Shown: positions 16,951 to 24,605 of the stretch, piece after piece
Numbering within the stretch: the stretch's first letter is position 1
How the letters are laid out: every line of letters begins with the position of its first letter
From: Oribacterium sp. UBA5894
GTDB taxonomy: Bacteria; Bacillota; Clostridia; Lachnospirales; Lachnospiraceae
Reading direction: 5' to 3'
NCBI GenBank assembly: GCA_002431355.1
Contig: DJEQ01000041.1
Coordinates: 27,402 to 91,401 of the forward strand
DNA length: 64,000 nt
Translations under genes and position numbers: made by a program
The notes under the pieces: model-generated
What the model was told of the DNA's origin: nothing
Databases searched by the model: none
Seen by the model: the letters and a program-made list of their open reading frames with translations, nothing else

Positions 16951-18110
16951 TAATGCGTCCCCTGACTCAGCAGGGTTTCCTCATGCGTAGAGCTCGTCTC
17001 ATGGGTAGCTGCACCTGCTTCTGTGCTGCTTTCCTCTGCACTGCTTTCCGGTGCATTCGTCTCACTTTCTGCGTCATGACTTCCACTCTGCGTGGTGGAC
17101 GACGCAGAGGAGGCATCTGTATTCCCATCACTCTCAGAAAGGGCTTCTGTTTCCGGAATTTTCTCTATGCGTACGGTGACATTGACTTCCGCATCCTGTC
17201 CATCTGCCAGCTCTACACCTGCAGGCAGGTACTGCGTAAGATCGAAGCTCACTGTTTTCGTCCCTGTTGCACCACTGATGTCGATCTTCGGAAGCTCAAA
17301 GACCGTCATGCCATCGATGATATAGGTGGAAGCCGCCAGCTCTACACTGGCAGGGGATACCGCAGTGGATTCATACTGATAGCCGGCTGCCGGTGTACCC
17401 GTGACACTGGAAAGAAGGTTCACGGATTTTTCCTTATACAGCGTGACTGCATAGTGAATCGCACTGGTGGAAGCACTGACATTTTTTAAATCATAGAGCT
17501 CATTGCCGTTTGCATCATAGTATACAAGATCCGATACGCCATCCTCATTTTGAGAGATCCCCTCCACATTGATATTGATGCCGACCGAGGATACACGCCC
17601 GATTTCAGACTCCGGACCACTGAGATAGACATATTCCGGGCTCATGATCACGCTGGAAACCTTATATCCGTTTTTCGGCGTTCCGGTCAGCGTATGCTTG
17701 ATCTCAAATTTTTTCTCCTGAATGTTTTCAATAATAACGCGTGTGACGGTTGGGCGCACTGTCACATCACCTATAAGTTCATCTTTATCATTCAGTACAT
17801 CAACATAAATGGGTACAGAGCCCGTGATACTGTAGTCCTTTAAATCAACATAGGCATGAAAATCAGATGCGCTGATCATGGAGCGGCTGTTTGTACGAAC
17901 GCTGTAGCTCACGGTCACACTGGTGCGATCGATTTCCCAGGATTTATTCTGTGATTCAAACGCGGACTGGTTTTCTACTTCGAGTGGTACGGTCTTTGTA
18001 TCGGTTACCTCCGGATGAGATACATTGACAACCAGAAGCCAGAGGAGAAGGGCAATGAGCAGACTCAGCACTTTCAGCCATAGATTATCTGTAAAGAAAC
18101 GTTTCATCAT
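16950..18110 (-). CDS. cdaR: CdaA regulatory protein CdaR (YbbR-domain protein)
   Basis: A 386-residue membrane-anchored protein. One N-terminal helix (about 12-30) is followed by three or four extracytoplasmic YbbR repeats. The C-terminal tail of about 60 residues is rich in Ser, Thr, Glu and His, low in complexity and probably disordered. In Firmicutes, CdaR binds the diadenylate cyclase CdaA and modulates c-di-AMP synthesis. The ATG overlaps the cdaA stop (ATGA). glmM, the usual third partner, is not next; a polymerase-like gene follows instead. Confidence 0.9.
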   Translation of the reverse strand: MMKRFFTDNLWLKVLSLLIALLLWLLVVNVSHPEVTDTKTVPLEVENQSAFESQNKSWEIDRTSVTVSYSVRTNSRSMISASDFHAYVDLKDYSITGSVPIYVDVLNDKDELIGDVTVRPTVTRVIIENIQEKKFEIKHTLTGTPKNGYKVSSVIMSPEYVYLSGPESEIGRVSSVGININVEGISQNEDGVSDLVYYDANGNELYDLKNVSASTSAIHYAVTLYKEKSVNLLSSVTGTPAAGYQYESTAVSPASVELAASTYIIDGMTVFELPKIDISGATGTKTVSFDLTQYLPAGVELADGQDAEVNVTVRIEKIPETEALSESDGNTDASSASSTTQSGSHDAESETNAPESSAEESSTEAGAATHETSSTHEETLLSQGTH

Positions 18111-18970
18111 TCCCGGCTTTCCTTTCGGTTTGTATGGAAGATTCGAAGGAAGGCATTCTTATCTTCCGTCTTCTGCTCTCTGGTCGGAATCATGGCGCGA
18201 AGAGCCTCTGCATCCTGCGCCCGCTGAAGCTTTCCATGAGCAGCGACCGACACACGTCCGGTTTCCTCCGAAACCACAATGGTCACTGCATCGCTTGTTT
18301 CCGAAATCCCCAGTGCGGCACGGTGACGTGTTCCAAAGTCCTTTGAAATATCCGCATCCGAAAGCGGCAGGTAGCAGGTCGCCGCCGTCACTGTGTCACC
18401 AACAATTGTTACCGCACCATCATGAAGTGGCGTGTTTTTTTCAAAGATATTGATGAGAAGTGCAGACGAAACAATTCCGTTAATACGAATGCCTGTATCT
18501 TCGATTTCCTTGAGCGACTGATTCTCCTTGATAACGATGAGTGCACCGGTCTTTTTCTTTGCCATTTCAAAGGTCGCACGAATAATTTCGTCTATGGTGT
18601 GCGTACTGGCGTCAGCGGCTCCATTATCCGGAATCAGGTTTGTGATAAAGTTTCGACTGCCCAGCTGCTCAAGGGCCTTTCGAAGTTCTGGCTGAAAGAT
18701 GACCACCGTAGCAATAATCGCTGCGGTTGAAATGCGTTCAATCAGCCACATGATCGTCGTCAGCTGAAGGATGGCGGCGGCTGTAATAAAGGCTGCAATA
18801 ACAAGGAGGCCCTTCAGGAGCTCCCAGGCTCTCGTATTTTTGATCCAGAGCAGGAACTCATAGACGAGTACTGCGAGGATGATGATCTCGAGAATATTGG
18901 TATAGCCAATGGGTGGCAGCAGGCTCACCCAGCTTTTCATTTTGTCCATCATACCTGACATTCGATTCAT
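18107..18970 (-). CDS. cdaA: Diadenylate cyclase CdaA
   Basis: A 287-residue membrane enzyme that makes the essential second messenger c-di-AMP from two ATP. Three N-terminal helices (about 23-43, 51-70 and 72-92) precede a short linker and a DAC domain with the catalytic DGA motif at residues 184-186 and the RHR motif at 215-217 (GTRHRAALG). The length is typical of the family. The ATG overlaps the preceding stop (ATGA) and its stop overlaps cdaR, so the three genes should be made in step. c-di-AMP controls K+/osmolyte uptake and cell-wall balance. Confidence 0.96.
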   Translation of the reverse strand: MNRMSGMMDKMKSWVSLLPPIGYTNILEIIILAVLVYEFLLWIKNTRAWELLKGLLVIAAFITAAAILQLTTIMWLIERISTAAIIATVVIFQPELRKALEQLGSRNFITNLIPDNGAADASTHTIDEIIRATFEMAKKKTGALIVIKENQSLKEIEDTGIRINGIVSSALLINIFEKNTPLHDGAVTIVGDTVTAATCYLPLSDADISKDFGTRHRAALGISETSDAVTIVVSEETGRVSVAAHGKLQRAQDAEALRAMIPTREQKTEDKNAFLRIFHTNRKESRE

Positions 18971-19869
18971 TCCTCATTTCTTGCTTTTAACTTCGGAACT
19001 GCCTTTACATCATAAAAATAATCATCGTCTTCAAAATGAAGCCGTTCGGTGCCCCTGTAATCCGCGCCGTGGAAGGCCAATGCATACAGGAAAGAAATCA
19101 CGAGAGACAGAAAAAGGCTTACAAGTGTACTGCCAAGGGAAAAGGCAACACCCATACGCGCTGCTCCTGCGGCAGATACGAGTAAAACAGAGCCAAGACC
19201 GATGAACAGTGCCACACTCCAGTTATACGAAAAGTCCAGCTGATGAAGAATGAAAACCAGCAAAATGCAGACAGCAAAGGCCATGATGGAAATAAGCATG
19301 GCAGCATTCTGAAAATATCCCTCAAACAGGGAAACATAGGCACTCAGCATGGCGCTCAGATCCTCTGTGGATGAAAGAACACTGATTTCACTTGCTGCAT
19401 ACTGAATCAGATAGTACGCCATCACTCCGATGGATACCGGGACGATGGACATCAGCCCAAGGCTAAGTCCCGCAATCGCCGGAATAACATATGGAATATG
19501 CAGGTAAAAAAACAGTGGAATGAGCGCAATGAGGATGCCGTGGCCAGCCCGAAATGCAGATTGCACCAGTGCGAGAAGGAGAATCACAAAAGCTGAAAGA
19601 AGGCAAAGCCCCATCGAGAGTCCGTAGGCATTTCCGAGCACAAAAAGTCCAGAGAACACCGTAATGGCTGTCCATGGCAAAAATGAGCAGAGTGCTGCGG
19701 CTGCGATGACAATCAGAAGACTTCCAAACATTGTACCGGAAGGAAGCTGAAGATGAATCATAAAAAAGCAGAGAAAGCCTGTCAATGCCTTCAGTAGCGG
19801 TGTGACCCAATATTCATTCTTTGTATAGAACTGCTGCAATGCTTCTTTTACTTCAATCAGCTGTGTCAT
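18967..19869 (-). CDS. Conserved polytopic membrane protein of unknown function in the cdaA operon
   Basis: A 300-residue protein with about eight predicted helices between residues 24 and 270. The cytoplasmic C-terminus is polar (LHFEDDDYFYDVKAVPK). I do not recognise a defined family; it superficially resembles ABC permeases but has no identifiable permease motif. An acidic-aromatic tail ending in VKAVPK is a feature I associate, from memory only, with unnamed Lachnospiraceae membrane proteins. GAGGTAG lies before the ATG, and the stop overlaps the cdaA start. Confidence 0.65.
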   Translation of the reverse strand: MTQLIEVKEALQQFYTKNEYWVTPLLKALTGFLCFFMIHLQLPSGTMFGSLLIVIAAAALCSFLPWTAITVFSGLFVLGNAYGLSMGLCLLSAFVILLLALVQSAFRAGHGILIALIPLFFYLHIPYVIPAIAGLSLGLMSIVPVSIGVMAYYLIQYAASEISVLSSTEDLSAMLSAYVSLFEGYFQNAAMLISIMAFAVCILLVFILHQLDFSYNWSVALFIGLGSVLLVSAAGAARMGVAFSLGSTLVSLFLSLVISFLYALAFHGADYRGTERLHFEDDDYFYDVKAVPKLKARNEE

Positions 19870-19882
19870 TGTGTTTTCTACC

Positions 19883-20581
19883 TCATTGTTTTTTCTTGAT
19901 TCTCATGAGCTGAATACCATCGTCGGAAGAATGTGTTTCATTCGGGAGAAGCTGCTCGTCCGTCACCGGATCATCAAGCCACCCCTCCTCTGGTGTCACC
20001 GGATCATCGAGCCACTCCTCTTCTTCTCCAGCCGAGTCGTCAGGCCATGCCGTATTCCTCTCTGCGGATGCAGGGGCGCTTACGAAAGTGCTTTTTACGT
20101 TTTCTTCTGTTACCGGGTTCGCTGACGTTGTCAGATTCACTGCCTGCTTCTCTGAAGGGGACGCTTCTGCCACTGGAGCAGGTGCTGCACCATGGTCTGC
20201 CTCCTCCATCTGCAGGAGCTTGTCCAGCTTCGCCATATAGTACAGGCTTTTCCGGTGCAGCTCATCATACGTTCGCGCATAACGAACATAGGTAAAAAGC
20301 AGCATCGCAGCCAGGCCAAGTACATACAGGAAGAGAAGGACACGAGCAGCGGCTGTAATGAACGGAATATTCAGGTGCATCAGAAGATTTTCCGTGTCCA
20401 TCACCAGAACGAGTCCGACCAGCAGCAAAAAGCACAGCGTATAATGAACCAGCGCGCCGAACACCTTTCGGGAAATATAATCTCCTTTAAAATAGCTACT
20501 TACTTCCCGTATGGCCTTGCCTTCCTTTTTATCATACATCGAAAGCTTCGTCATGAGGCGAATTTTCTCAACATTCAGCAT
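19883..20581 (-). CDS. Two-helix membrane protein with acidic repeat tail
   Basis: A 232-residue protein of unknown function. The N-terminus is basic and cytoplasmic (about 1-40). Two membrane helices (about 41-61 and 76-97) follow, then a short amphipathic helix (YDELHRKSLYYMAKLDKLLQ) and a long Ala/Pro/Glu-rich tail. The tail has two tandem 11-residue units, WLDDPVTPEEG and WLDDPVTDEQL. It may act as a scaffold at the membrane. It sits 13 bases before the next gene and 3 bases after the TPR gene. The RBS is AGAGGG. Confidence 0.6.
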   Translation of the reverse strand: MLNVEKIRLMTKLSMYDKKEGKAIREVSSYFKGDYISRKVFGALVHYTLCFLLLVGLVLVMDTENLLMHLNIPFITAAARVLLFLYVLGLAAMLLFTYVRYARTYDELHRKSLYYMAKLDKLLQMEEADHGAAPAPVAEASPSEKQAVNLTTSANPVTEENVKSTFVSAPASAERNTAWPDDSAGEEEEWLDDPVTPEEGWLDDPVTDEQLLPNETHSSDDGIQLMRIKKKQ

Positions 20582-20584
20582 GAA

Positions 20585-21886
20585 TCAATACCCTCTTGCT
20601 TGTCTCGCACGCTCAGCGTACGGGGATTCCGGATGCGTTCCGATTATTTCATCAAATAATGTATTTGCTTCGTCTGTTCGGCCAAGTGACTGGTAGAGAC
20701 GCGCAAGCAGATACATGTTTTCGGGTTCCTTTCGAATGGCCAGACTCAGCGTATACAGCTCCACTGCCTCATCGGTACTGCCACTGTTCCAGTCTGTGGT
20801 TGCCTGATCTGCGAGCTCCTGATAGATGGAGCCCTCCATTTCCGTCTTGATGCTCTCCAGCTGCTGCAGCATGGTCGCATCACTGATACTGCTCTGGTCA
20901 AGGCCTGTATACAGCTTCGCTGCCTGTACGGTATCGCCATTATTTAAGGCTGAACGGATCTGATTCAGCGCCTGATACTGTCCCATAAAGGAAGCATTGG
21001 CATTTTCAAACTGAGAAACCTGATCGGAAGCTTCCTGATACTGTGATTCCAGTGTGTCATAGGACTGCTTCAGCTCATTGTACTGACGGTTGGATGCATC
21101 CAGCTTTTCGGTATAGCTGATGAGCTCTCGATTATTGGATGCGTTCAGCGCCTTGGTTTTCGCCGGCATAATCAGAAGGTAAAAGGCCAAAAGCGCAAGA
21201 ATGACACCCACAAAAATATATCCGATGACCATCCATGGTGATACCTGCTTCACCTCCTGTGGAATCAGAACATCATCATCCGTCATCTTTCGATGGGAGA
21301 AGGCATTTTTCAAGCGGCTCTGCTCTACTTCCTTTCGTCCTGTATTATGCTTTACCTCGTCCATCAGTACAAGTGCCTTCGGATTATTACGATCAATCTT
21401 CAATACAAGATAGAGGCTGCGCCCGGCTTTTACCCAGTCTTCTCTCTTCATATATAAAAGAGCCAGCAGAATATGGGCCTTGATATAATTTGGGCTGTCC
21501 TGAATCACCTGATTCAACTGCATGATGGCGAGATCTTCGTTGTTATTCTGTGCGTAGTCCAGGGCCTGATTATAGCGCTTGACATTATCCGAGCAGATCC
21601 GCAGAATGGCTGGCTTTCGCTGAACCTCATCAAGGTAATGATCAGCCACATTATTATCTGGCAGAAGGTTCATGCTGATGACCCACTGCACCAGGGCATC
21701 CGCCGTTTCTCCGCATTCAAAGAAGATCAGCCCAAGAAGATTTCGAGCGTCCTTCTGATATTTATCAAATACAAGAGCCTTCTTCAGCAGCTCTGCCGCA
21801 CCACTCAGATCGCGAAGACGTGCACGCTCCAGCCCGAGGTTATAGTAGCAGTTTGCAATCTGCTCCAGTGTTACATCATATTTCAT
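20585..21886 (-). CDS. TPR membrane protein with cytoplasmic and extracytoplasmic TPR segments
   Basis: A 433-residue protein. TPR-like helical repeats occupy about residues 8-180 (cytoplasmic, for example YYNLGLERARLRDLSGAAELLKKAL), followed by a basic stretch. One membrane helix spans 217-240 (VIGYIFVGVILALLAFYLLI). A coiled-coil follows at about 245-305 (rich in Gln, Asn and Glu), then further TPR-like repeats to the end (ELYTLSLAIRKEPENMYLLARL, given here in part). It could connect cytoplasmic and surface partners. The ATG overlaps the stop of a 53-codon gene (ATGA). Confidence 0.7.
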   Translation of the reverse strand: MKYDVTLEQIANCYYNLGLERARLRDLSGAAELLKKALVFDKYQKDARNLLGLIFFECGETADALVQWVISMNLLPDNNVADHYLDEVQRKPAILRICSDNVKRYNQALDYAQNNNEDLAIMQLNQVIQDSPNYIKAHILLALLYMKREDWVKAGRSLYLVLKIDRNNPKALVLMDEVKHNTGRKEVEQSRLKNAFSHRKMTDDDVLIPQEVKQVSPWMVIGYIFVGVILALLAFYLLIMPAKTKALNASNNRELISYTEKLDASNRQYNELKQSYDTLESQYQEASDQVSQFENANASFMGQYQALNQIRSALNNGDTVQAAKLYTGLDQSSISDATMLQQLESIKTEMEGSIYQELADQATTDWNSGSTDEAVELYTLSLAIRKEPENMYLLARLYQSLGRTDEANTLFDEIIGTHPESPYAERARQARGY

Positions 21887-22044
21887 CTGACACGCTCATC
21901 CTTTTTCTGTCCGATTGCCTCTTCAATCAGACCTGTCATGATATCGTTCATATCTGTCAGATCTACCTTGACAATGGCATCTTCAATCTGATCGACATCC
22001 AGGCTTGGCTTAAAGCGTTTGATTTCTTCTTCGTAATTAATCAT
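21883..22044 (-). CDS. Small acidic protein (53 aa), first gene of the cdaA operon
   Basis: A 53-residue reading frame starting MINYEEEIKRFKPSLD, with an acidic helical centre (DQIEDAIVKVDLTDMND) and a basic end (GQKKDERVR). No family is recognised. The evidence that it is real is the 4-base ATGA overlap with the TPR gene. The ATG at 22044 is preferred over an in-frame TTG at 22098, although the ribosome site (GGACGGA) is weak, which might itself mark regulation by the leader. It may be a small partner of the TPR protein. Confidence 0.55.
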   Translation of the reverse strand: MINYEEEIKRFKPSLDVDQIEDAIVKVDLTDMNDIMTGLIEEAIGQKKDERVR

Positions 22045-22226
22045 TGTATTTCTGTCCGTCCATTCGTCTACTTGAAGTGATGCCTTTGCTTGACACAAAG
22101 GAAAGCAGTCGCTAGAATCGGCTTTGTGCCAGGAAGCGGTTCGGCCTATGCTGACGACTGTCGCGTTTCAGCATCTGCAGGAGTAAGACTCCAGAATGCA
22201 TATAACGCCATTCAAATCATCAGTTA
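22045..22226 (-). ncRNA. Structured 5' leader of the cdaA operon, class unknown
   Basis: The predicted transcript has about 180 untranslated bases with three consecutive hairpins: GGAGT/ACTCC (22180-22192), ATGCTGA/TCAGCAT (22148-22174) and a 10-bp TGGCACAAAG/CTTTGTGTCA stem with one G-U pair (22091-22131). I do not see the conserved features of the c-di-AMP (ydaO) or other riboswitches I know. No U-run follows the last hairpin, so control by translation or processing is more likely than attenuation. Confidence 0.4.
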
Positions 22227-22255
22227 AGTCTATCACATTCCCCATAGGCATTCAA
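22227..22255 (-). promoter_or_regulatory. SigA-type promoter of the cdaA operon
   Basis: Minus strand: -35 TTGAAT (22250-22255), 17-base spacer, -10 TAGACT (22227-22232). It lies in the divergent region shared with the plus-strand exporter-like gene. Confidence 0.55.
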
Positions 22256-22295
22256 GAAAACTACATTACGAGATTATTAGGAATTGAGGTTTAAA

Positions 22296-22796
22296 ATGGA
22301 AGCACTTGTAAGTTTCGTTACCACTCACCTGAACGGTGTTCTTTCAAAGGAAGCCATCGTCTTTATTATTTCACTCCTGCCGATTCTGGAACTTCGTGGA
22401 GGTCTTCTGGCAGCATCGGTGCTGAATGTTCCCTATTTTCACGCTCTGATTCTCTGTATCATAGGAAATCTCCTGCCCATTCCTCTGGTGCTTCTCTTTA
22501 TTGAAAAGATTGTCGACGCATGCGAACACTTTTCACTGACACAGGGGATTGCGCGATGGCTTCGAGCGAAGGTTGACAAGAATCAGGAGGCAATACAGAA
22601 ATATGATTTCTGGGGTCTGGTGCTGTTCGTTGGTATTCCGCTTCCTGGAACAGGAGCCTGGACAGGATCTTTAGTTGCGAGCCTCCTGCACATGCCACGG
22701 AAGAAATCGTTTCTGGCAATCGTGGTCGGCGTGCTTCTCGCTTCCGTCATAATGTCGCTTGTCTCCTATGGTGTGCTTGGGGCCCTGATTCATTGA
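22296..22796 (+). CDS. Small multidrug-export-like membrane protein (COG2426 type)
   Basis: The only plus-strand protein gene in the window. It is a 166-residue protein with about four helices, resembling the Sm_multidrug_ex / COG2426 family: ELRGGLLAASVLNVP near the N-terminus and LVLFVGIPLPGTGAWTGSL in the middle, followed by a late LASVIMSLVSYGVLGAL helix. Family members are putative exporters of unknown substrate. The start is the ATG at 22296 with GAGG seven bases upstream; an upstream in-frame TTG is rejected. It is divergent from the cdaA operon and monocistronic, with its own terminator. Confidence 0.8.
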   Translation: MEALVSFVTTHLNGVLSKEAIVFIISLLPILELRGGLLAASVLNVPYFHALILCIIGNLLPIPLVLLFIEKIVDACEHFSLTQGIARWLRAKVDKNQEAIQKYDFWGLVLFVGIPLPGTGAWTGSLVASLLHMPRKKSFLAIVVGVLLASVIMSLVSYGVLGALIH

Positions 22797-22802
22797 GAAC
22801 TT

Positions 22803-22850
22803 AAAAATATCCTGAGTGGAACCATTTCTGCTTCCACTCAGGATATTTTT
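22803..22850 (+). terminator. Terminator of the exporter-like gene
   Basis: Long perfect stem, AAAAATATCCTGAGTGGAA / TTCCACTCAGGATATTTTT, with a 10-base loop and a T-rich 3' side, starting six bases after the stop codon. Confidence 0.92.
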
Positions 22851-22854
22851 TATG

Positions 22855-22896
22855 CACCTGTAAAAGCCCGACTTTGTATCCGGGTCTTTACAGGTG
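22855..22896. repeat. Inverted repeat between exporter-like gene and tRNA-Leu
   Basis: CACCTGTAAA (22855-22864) and TTTACAGGTG (22887-22896) are perfect inverted copies, with an inner CCCG/CCGGG pairing. It starts five bases after the preceding terminator. It may be a separate structured element or a protein-binding site; no function is evident. Confidence 0.5.
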
Positions 22897-22950
22897 AGGG
22901 CTCTGAATCACGGAATCTGCGCTTCATGAAGGAAAGATTTAAACATAAAA

Positions 22951-22978
22951 AAAGATCGACTCTTTCGAATCGATCTTT
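22951..22978 (-). terminator. Terminator of tRNA-Leu
   Basis: Perfect stem AAAGATCGA / TCGATCTTT, with a run of T on the minus-strand 3' side (plus-strand A run 22947-22953), two bases after the tRNA. Confidence 0.88.
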
Positions 22979-22980
22979 CA

Positions 22981-23063
22981 TGCGGAAGAAGGGATTTGAA
23001 CCCTCAAGAGTGTAACCTCACACGGACCTGAACCGTGCGCGTCTGCCGTTCCGCCACTTCCGC
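22981..23063 (-). tRNA. tRNA-Leu (anticodon CAG)
   Basis: An 83-base tRNA on the minus strand. The acceptor stem is GCGGAAG / CTTCCGC with discriminator A. The anticodon stem CACGG/CCGTG encloses the loop TTCAGGT, giving anticodon CAG. A long class II variable arm and the T-loop GGTTCAAATCC are present. The 3' CCA is not encoded. Confidence 0.95.
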
Positions 23064-23073
23064 GAACTCGTAT

Positions 23074-23102
23074 ATAATAGCATGATGAGCTGCGCTCGTC
23101 AA
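23074..23102 (-). promoter_or_regulatory. Promoter of tRNA-Leu
   Basis: Minus strand: TTGACG (23097-23102), 17-base spacer, TATTAT (23074-23079), ending ten bases before the mature 5' end of the tRNA. Confidence 0.75.
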
Positions 23103-23199
23103 GTGCTGTTTTGATTTTTTTTGATTTCTTTCCGTCCGGAAAAAATCGAGAATGAAATGGATTCCACAGCTTACGCTTATGGGAAGCATACCTGTTCAT

Positions 23200-23228
23200 A
23201 AAGCCGACAGGTCTGGCCTGTCGGCTTT
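23200..23228 (-). terminator. Terminator of infC-rpmI-rplT
   Basis: Perfect 12-bp stem AAAGCCGACAGG / CCTGTCGGCTTT with a 5-base loop, just after the rplT stop codon. Confidence 0.9.
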
Positions 23229-23236
23229 ATATCGCA

Positions 23237-23593
23237 TTACTTTGTAAGGTTTGCCTTTGCAGTCTCTGCAAGCTTTGCAAATCCCTCTGGATCTGCAATT
23301 GCAATCTCTGAAAGCATCTTACGGTTCATGTCAATGCCGGCATTCTTCAGACCAAACATGAACTTGCTGTAGGAAAGACCATTCAGTCTTGCTGCAGCAT
23401 TGATACGAGCGATCCAGAGCTGTCTGAACTGTCTCTTTCTCTCCTTACGGCCTCTGTAGGACTCCGTAAGTGCTCTCATTACGCTCTGCTTTGCTACTCT
23501 ATAGTGCTTGGAACGAGATCCTCTGTAGCCTTTAGCAAGCTTGAGTACTCTATTATGCTTCTTCTTAGCGTTTAATCCGCCCTTAATTCTCAT
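23237..23593 (-). CDS. rplT: 50S ribosomal protein L20
   Basis: A 118-residue basic protein that nucleates early 50S assembly by binding 23S rRNA. It starts [20 protein letters not shown] and contains [12 protein letters not shown] and the conserved [20 protein letters not shown]. In Firmicutes L20 also represses its own operon by binding the leader, and such a leader is visible upstream of infC. It is the third gene of infC-rpmI-rplT, with a strong GAGGAGG ribosome site. Confidence 0.98.
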   Translation of the reverse strand: MRIKGGLNAKKKHNRVLKLAKGYRGSRSKHYRVAKQSVMRALTESYRGRKERKRQFRQLWIARINAAARLNGLSYSKFMFGLKNAGIDMNRKMLSEIAIADPEGFAKLAETAKANLTK

Positions 23594-23621
23594 TTTAATT
23601 TCCTCCTCTAAAGTCTACAAA

Positions 23622-23825
23622 TCAAAGATATGGAAGAATCTTCTTCATGGTCTTTACGTTGGTCTGATCAAGGACAGTATCCTTGCGCAGGCTTCTCTTA
23701 CGCTTCGTTGTCTTCTTGGTGAGAATGTGAGACTTGTAAGCCTTATTTCTTACAAGCTTTCCTGTGCCAGTAACTTTAAAGCGCTTAGCAGCAGCTCTCT
23801 TTGTCTTCAGCTTTAACTTTGCCAT
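23622..23825 (-). CDS. rpmI: 50S ribosomal protein L35
   Basis: A 67-residue basic ribosomal protein with the family pattern [17 protein letters not shown], a conserved lysine-rich RKRSLRK stretch and the usual length (64-67). It lies between infC (17-base gap) and rplT (28-base gap) in the standard order. The ribosome site AGGAGG is near ideal. Confidence 0.97.
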   Translation of the reverse strand: MAKLKLKTKRAAAKRFKVTGTGKLVRNKAYKSHILTKKTTKRKRSLRKDTVLDQTNVKTMKKILPYL

Positions 23826-23842
23826 AACAGCCTCCTGTGATT

Positions 23843-24364
23843 TTACTTTTTCGGGCTAATAACAATCGCCATGTTTCTGCCTTCCACCTTCGCCGGCTTA
23901 TCCAGAACTGCAATATCCTTTAACTGCTCAGCGAAATCGTCAAGAATGTACTTGGACTGATTCATGCGTGACATTTCACGGCCTCTGAATCGAAGAGCAA
24001 CCTTGACCTTGTTTCCCTTCTCAAGAAATTTACGGGCTGCAGAAAGCTTTGTGTTGAGATCGTTCTGATCGATATTCGGTGTCATACGAATCTCCTTCAG
24101 CTCAGTAACGCGCTGATTTCTCTTGGCTTCCTTTTCCTTACGCATCATCTCGTAACGATACTTGCCGAAATCGGCGATCTTTACAACAGGCGGTGTGGCC
24201 GTCGGGGCAATCTTGATCAGATCAAGGTCCTTCTCCTTCGCCATCATGTAAGCGTCCTTCGAAGTCATAATGCCGAGCTGCTCGCCATCGGCCCCAATTA
24301 CTCTTACTTCTCTGTCACGGATCTGCTCGTTGATTTCAATGCTTGCGTTTTTCTTAATAGCCAT
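23843..24364 (-). CDS. infC: Translation initiation factor IF-3
   Basis: A 173-residue factor that keeps 30S subunits free and checks the initiator tRNA. The N-domain starts [14 protein letters not shown] and a linker [14 protein letters not shown] leads to a C-domain with [13 protein letters not shown]. The start is ATG at 24364 behind GGAGAGGAG. In-frame codons further upstream would fall inside the regulatory leader and are rejected. The start is ATG, not the AUU/AUC used for autocontrol in enterobacteria, so control is expected through the L20 leader. Confidence 0.97.
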   Translation of the reverse strand: MAIKKNASIEINEQIRDREVRVIGADGEQLGIMTSKDAYMMAKEKDLDLIKIAPTATPPVVKIADFGKYRYEMMRKEKEAKRNQRVTELKEIRMTPNIDQNDLNTKLSAARKFLEKGNKVKVALRFRGREMSRMNQSKYILDDFAEQLKDIAVLDKPAKVEGRNMAIVISPKK

Positions 24365-24521
24365 AAACTCCTCTCCACATACACGGTAGAATGCAAAAAA
24401 ATGGCGGATTGTAAGCCAATCCACCATAATGAAAATACACGAAGTAATAATCAAATATGAACCCGGGTCAGTTCTGACTGCCAAGGTGAGGTGGATACCT
24501 ACTTTCCTATGTCTTTGCGAC
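24365..24521 (-). ncRNA. L20-type leader (transcription attenuator) of infC-rpmI-rplT
   Basis: About 157 untranslated bases. A terminator hairpin GGTGGATTG-GCTTA-CAATCCGCC followed by seven T lies at 24396-24425, about 30 bases before infC. An upstream ATCCACC (24490-24496) is complementary to GGTGGAT, the 5' arm of that terminator, so it can form an antiterminator. A GTCAGAACTGAC hairpin lies between them. This matches the known L20 autoregulation of Bacillus-type infC operons. Confidence 0.82.
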
Positions 24522-24527
24522 TTTCAA

Positions 24528-24556
24528 ATGTTACCATTCATTTCAATGGATGTCAA
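24528..24556 (-). promoter_or_regulatory. SigA promoter of infC operon
   Basis: Minus strand: -35 TTGACA (24551-24556), 17-base spacer, -10 TAACAT (24528-24533). It sets the start of the attenuator leader. Confidence 0.75.
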
Positions 24557-24605
24557 GCAGATTTCCTGCTTTTGAGAATAATTTTGCACAATGTATGTGT
24601 CAGGA

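Noticed and set aside
22045..22226. c-di-AMP (ydaO-type) riboswitch before the cdaA operon
   Set aside because: The conserved G-rich and GAATC-like elements of that class are not visible; it is listed only as an unknown structured leader.
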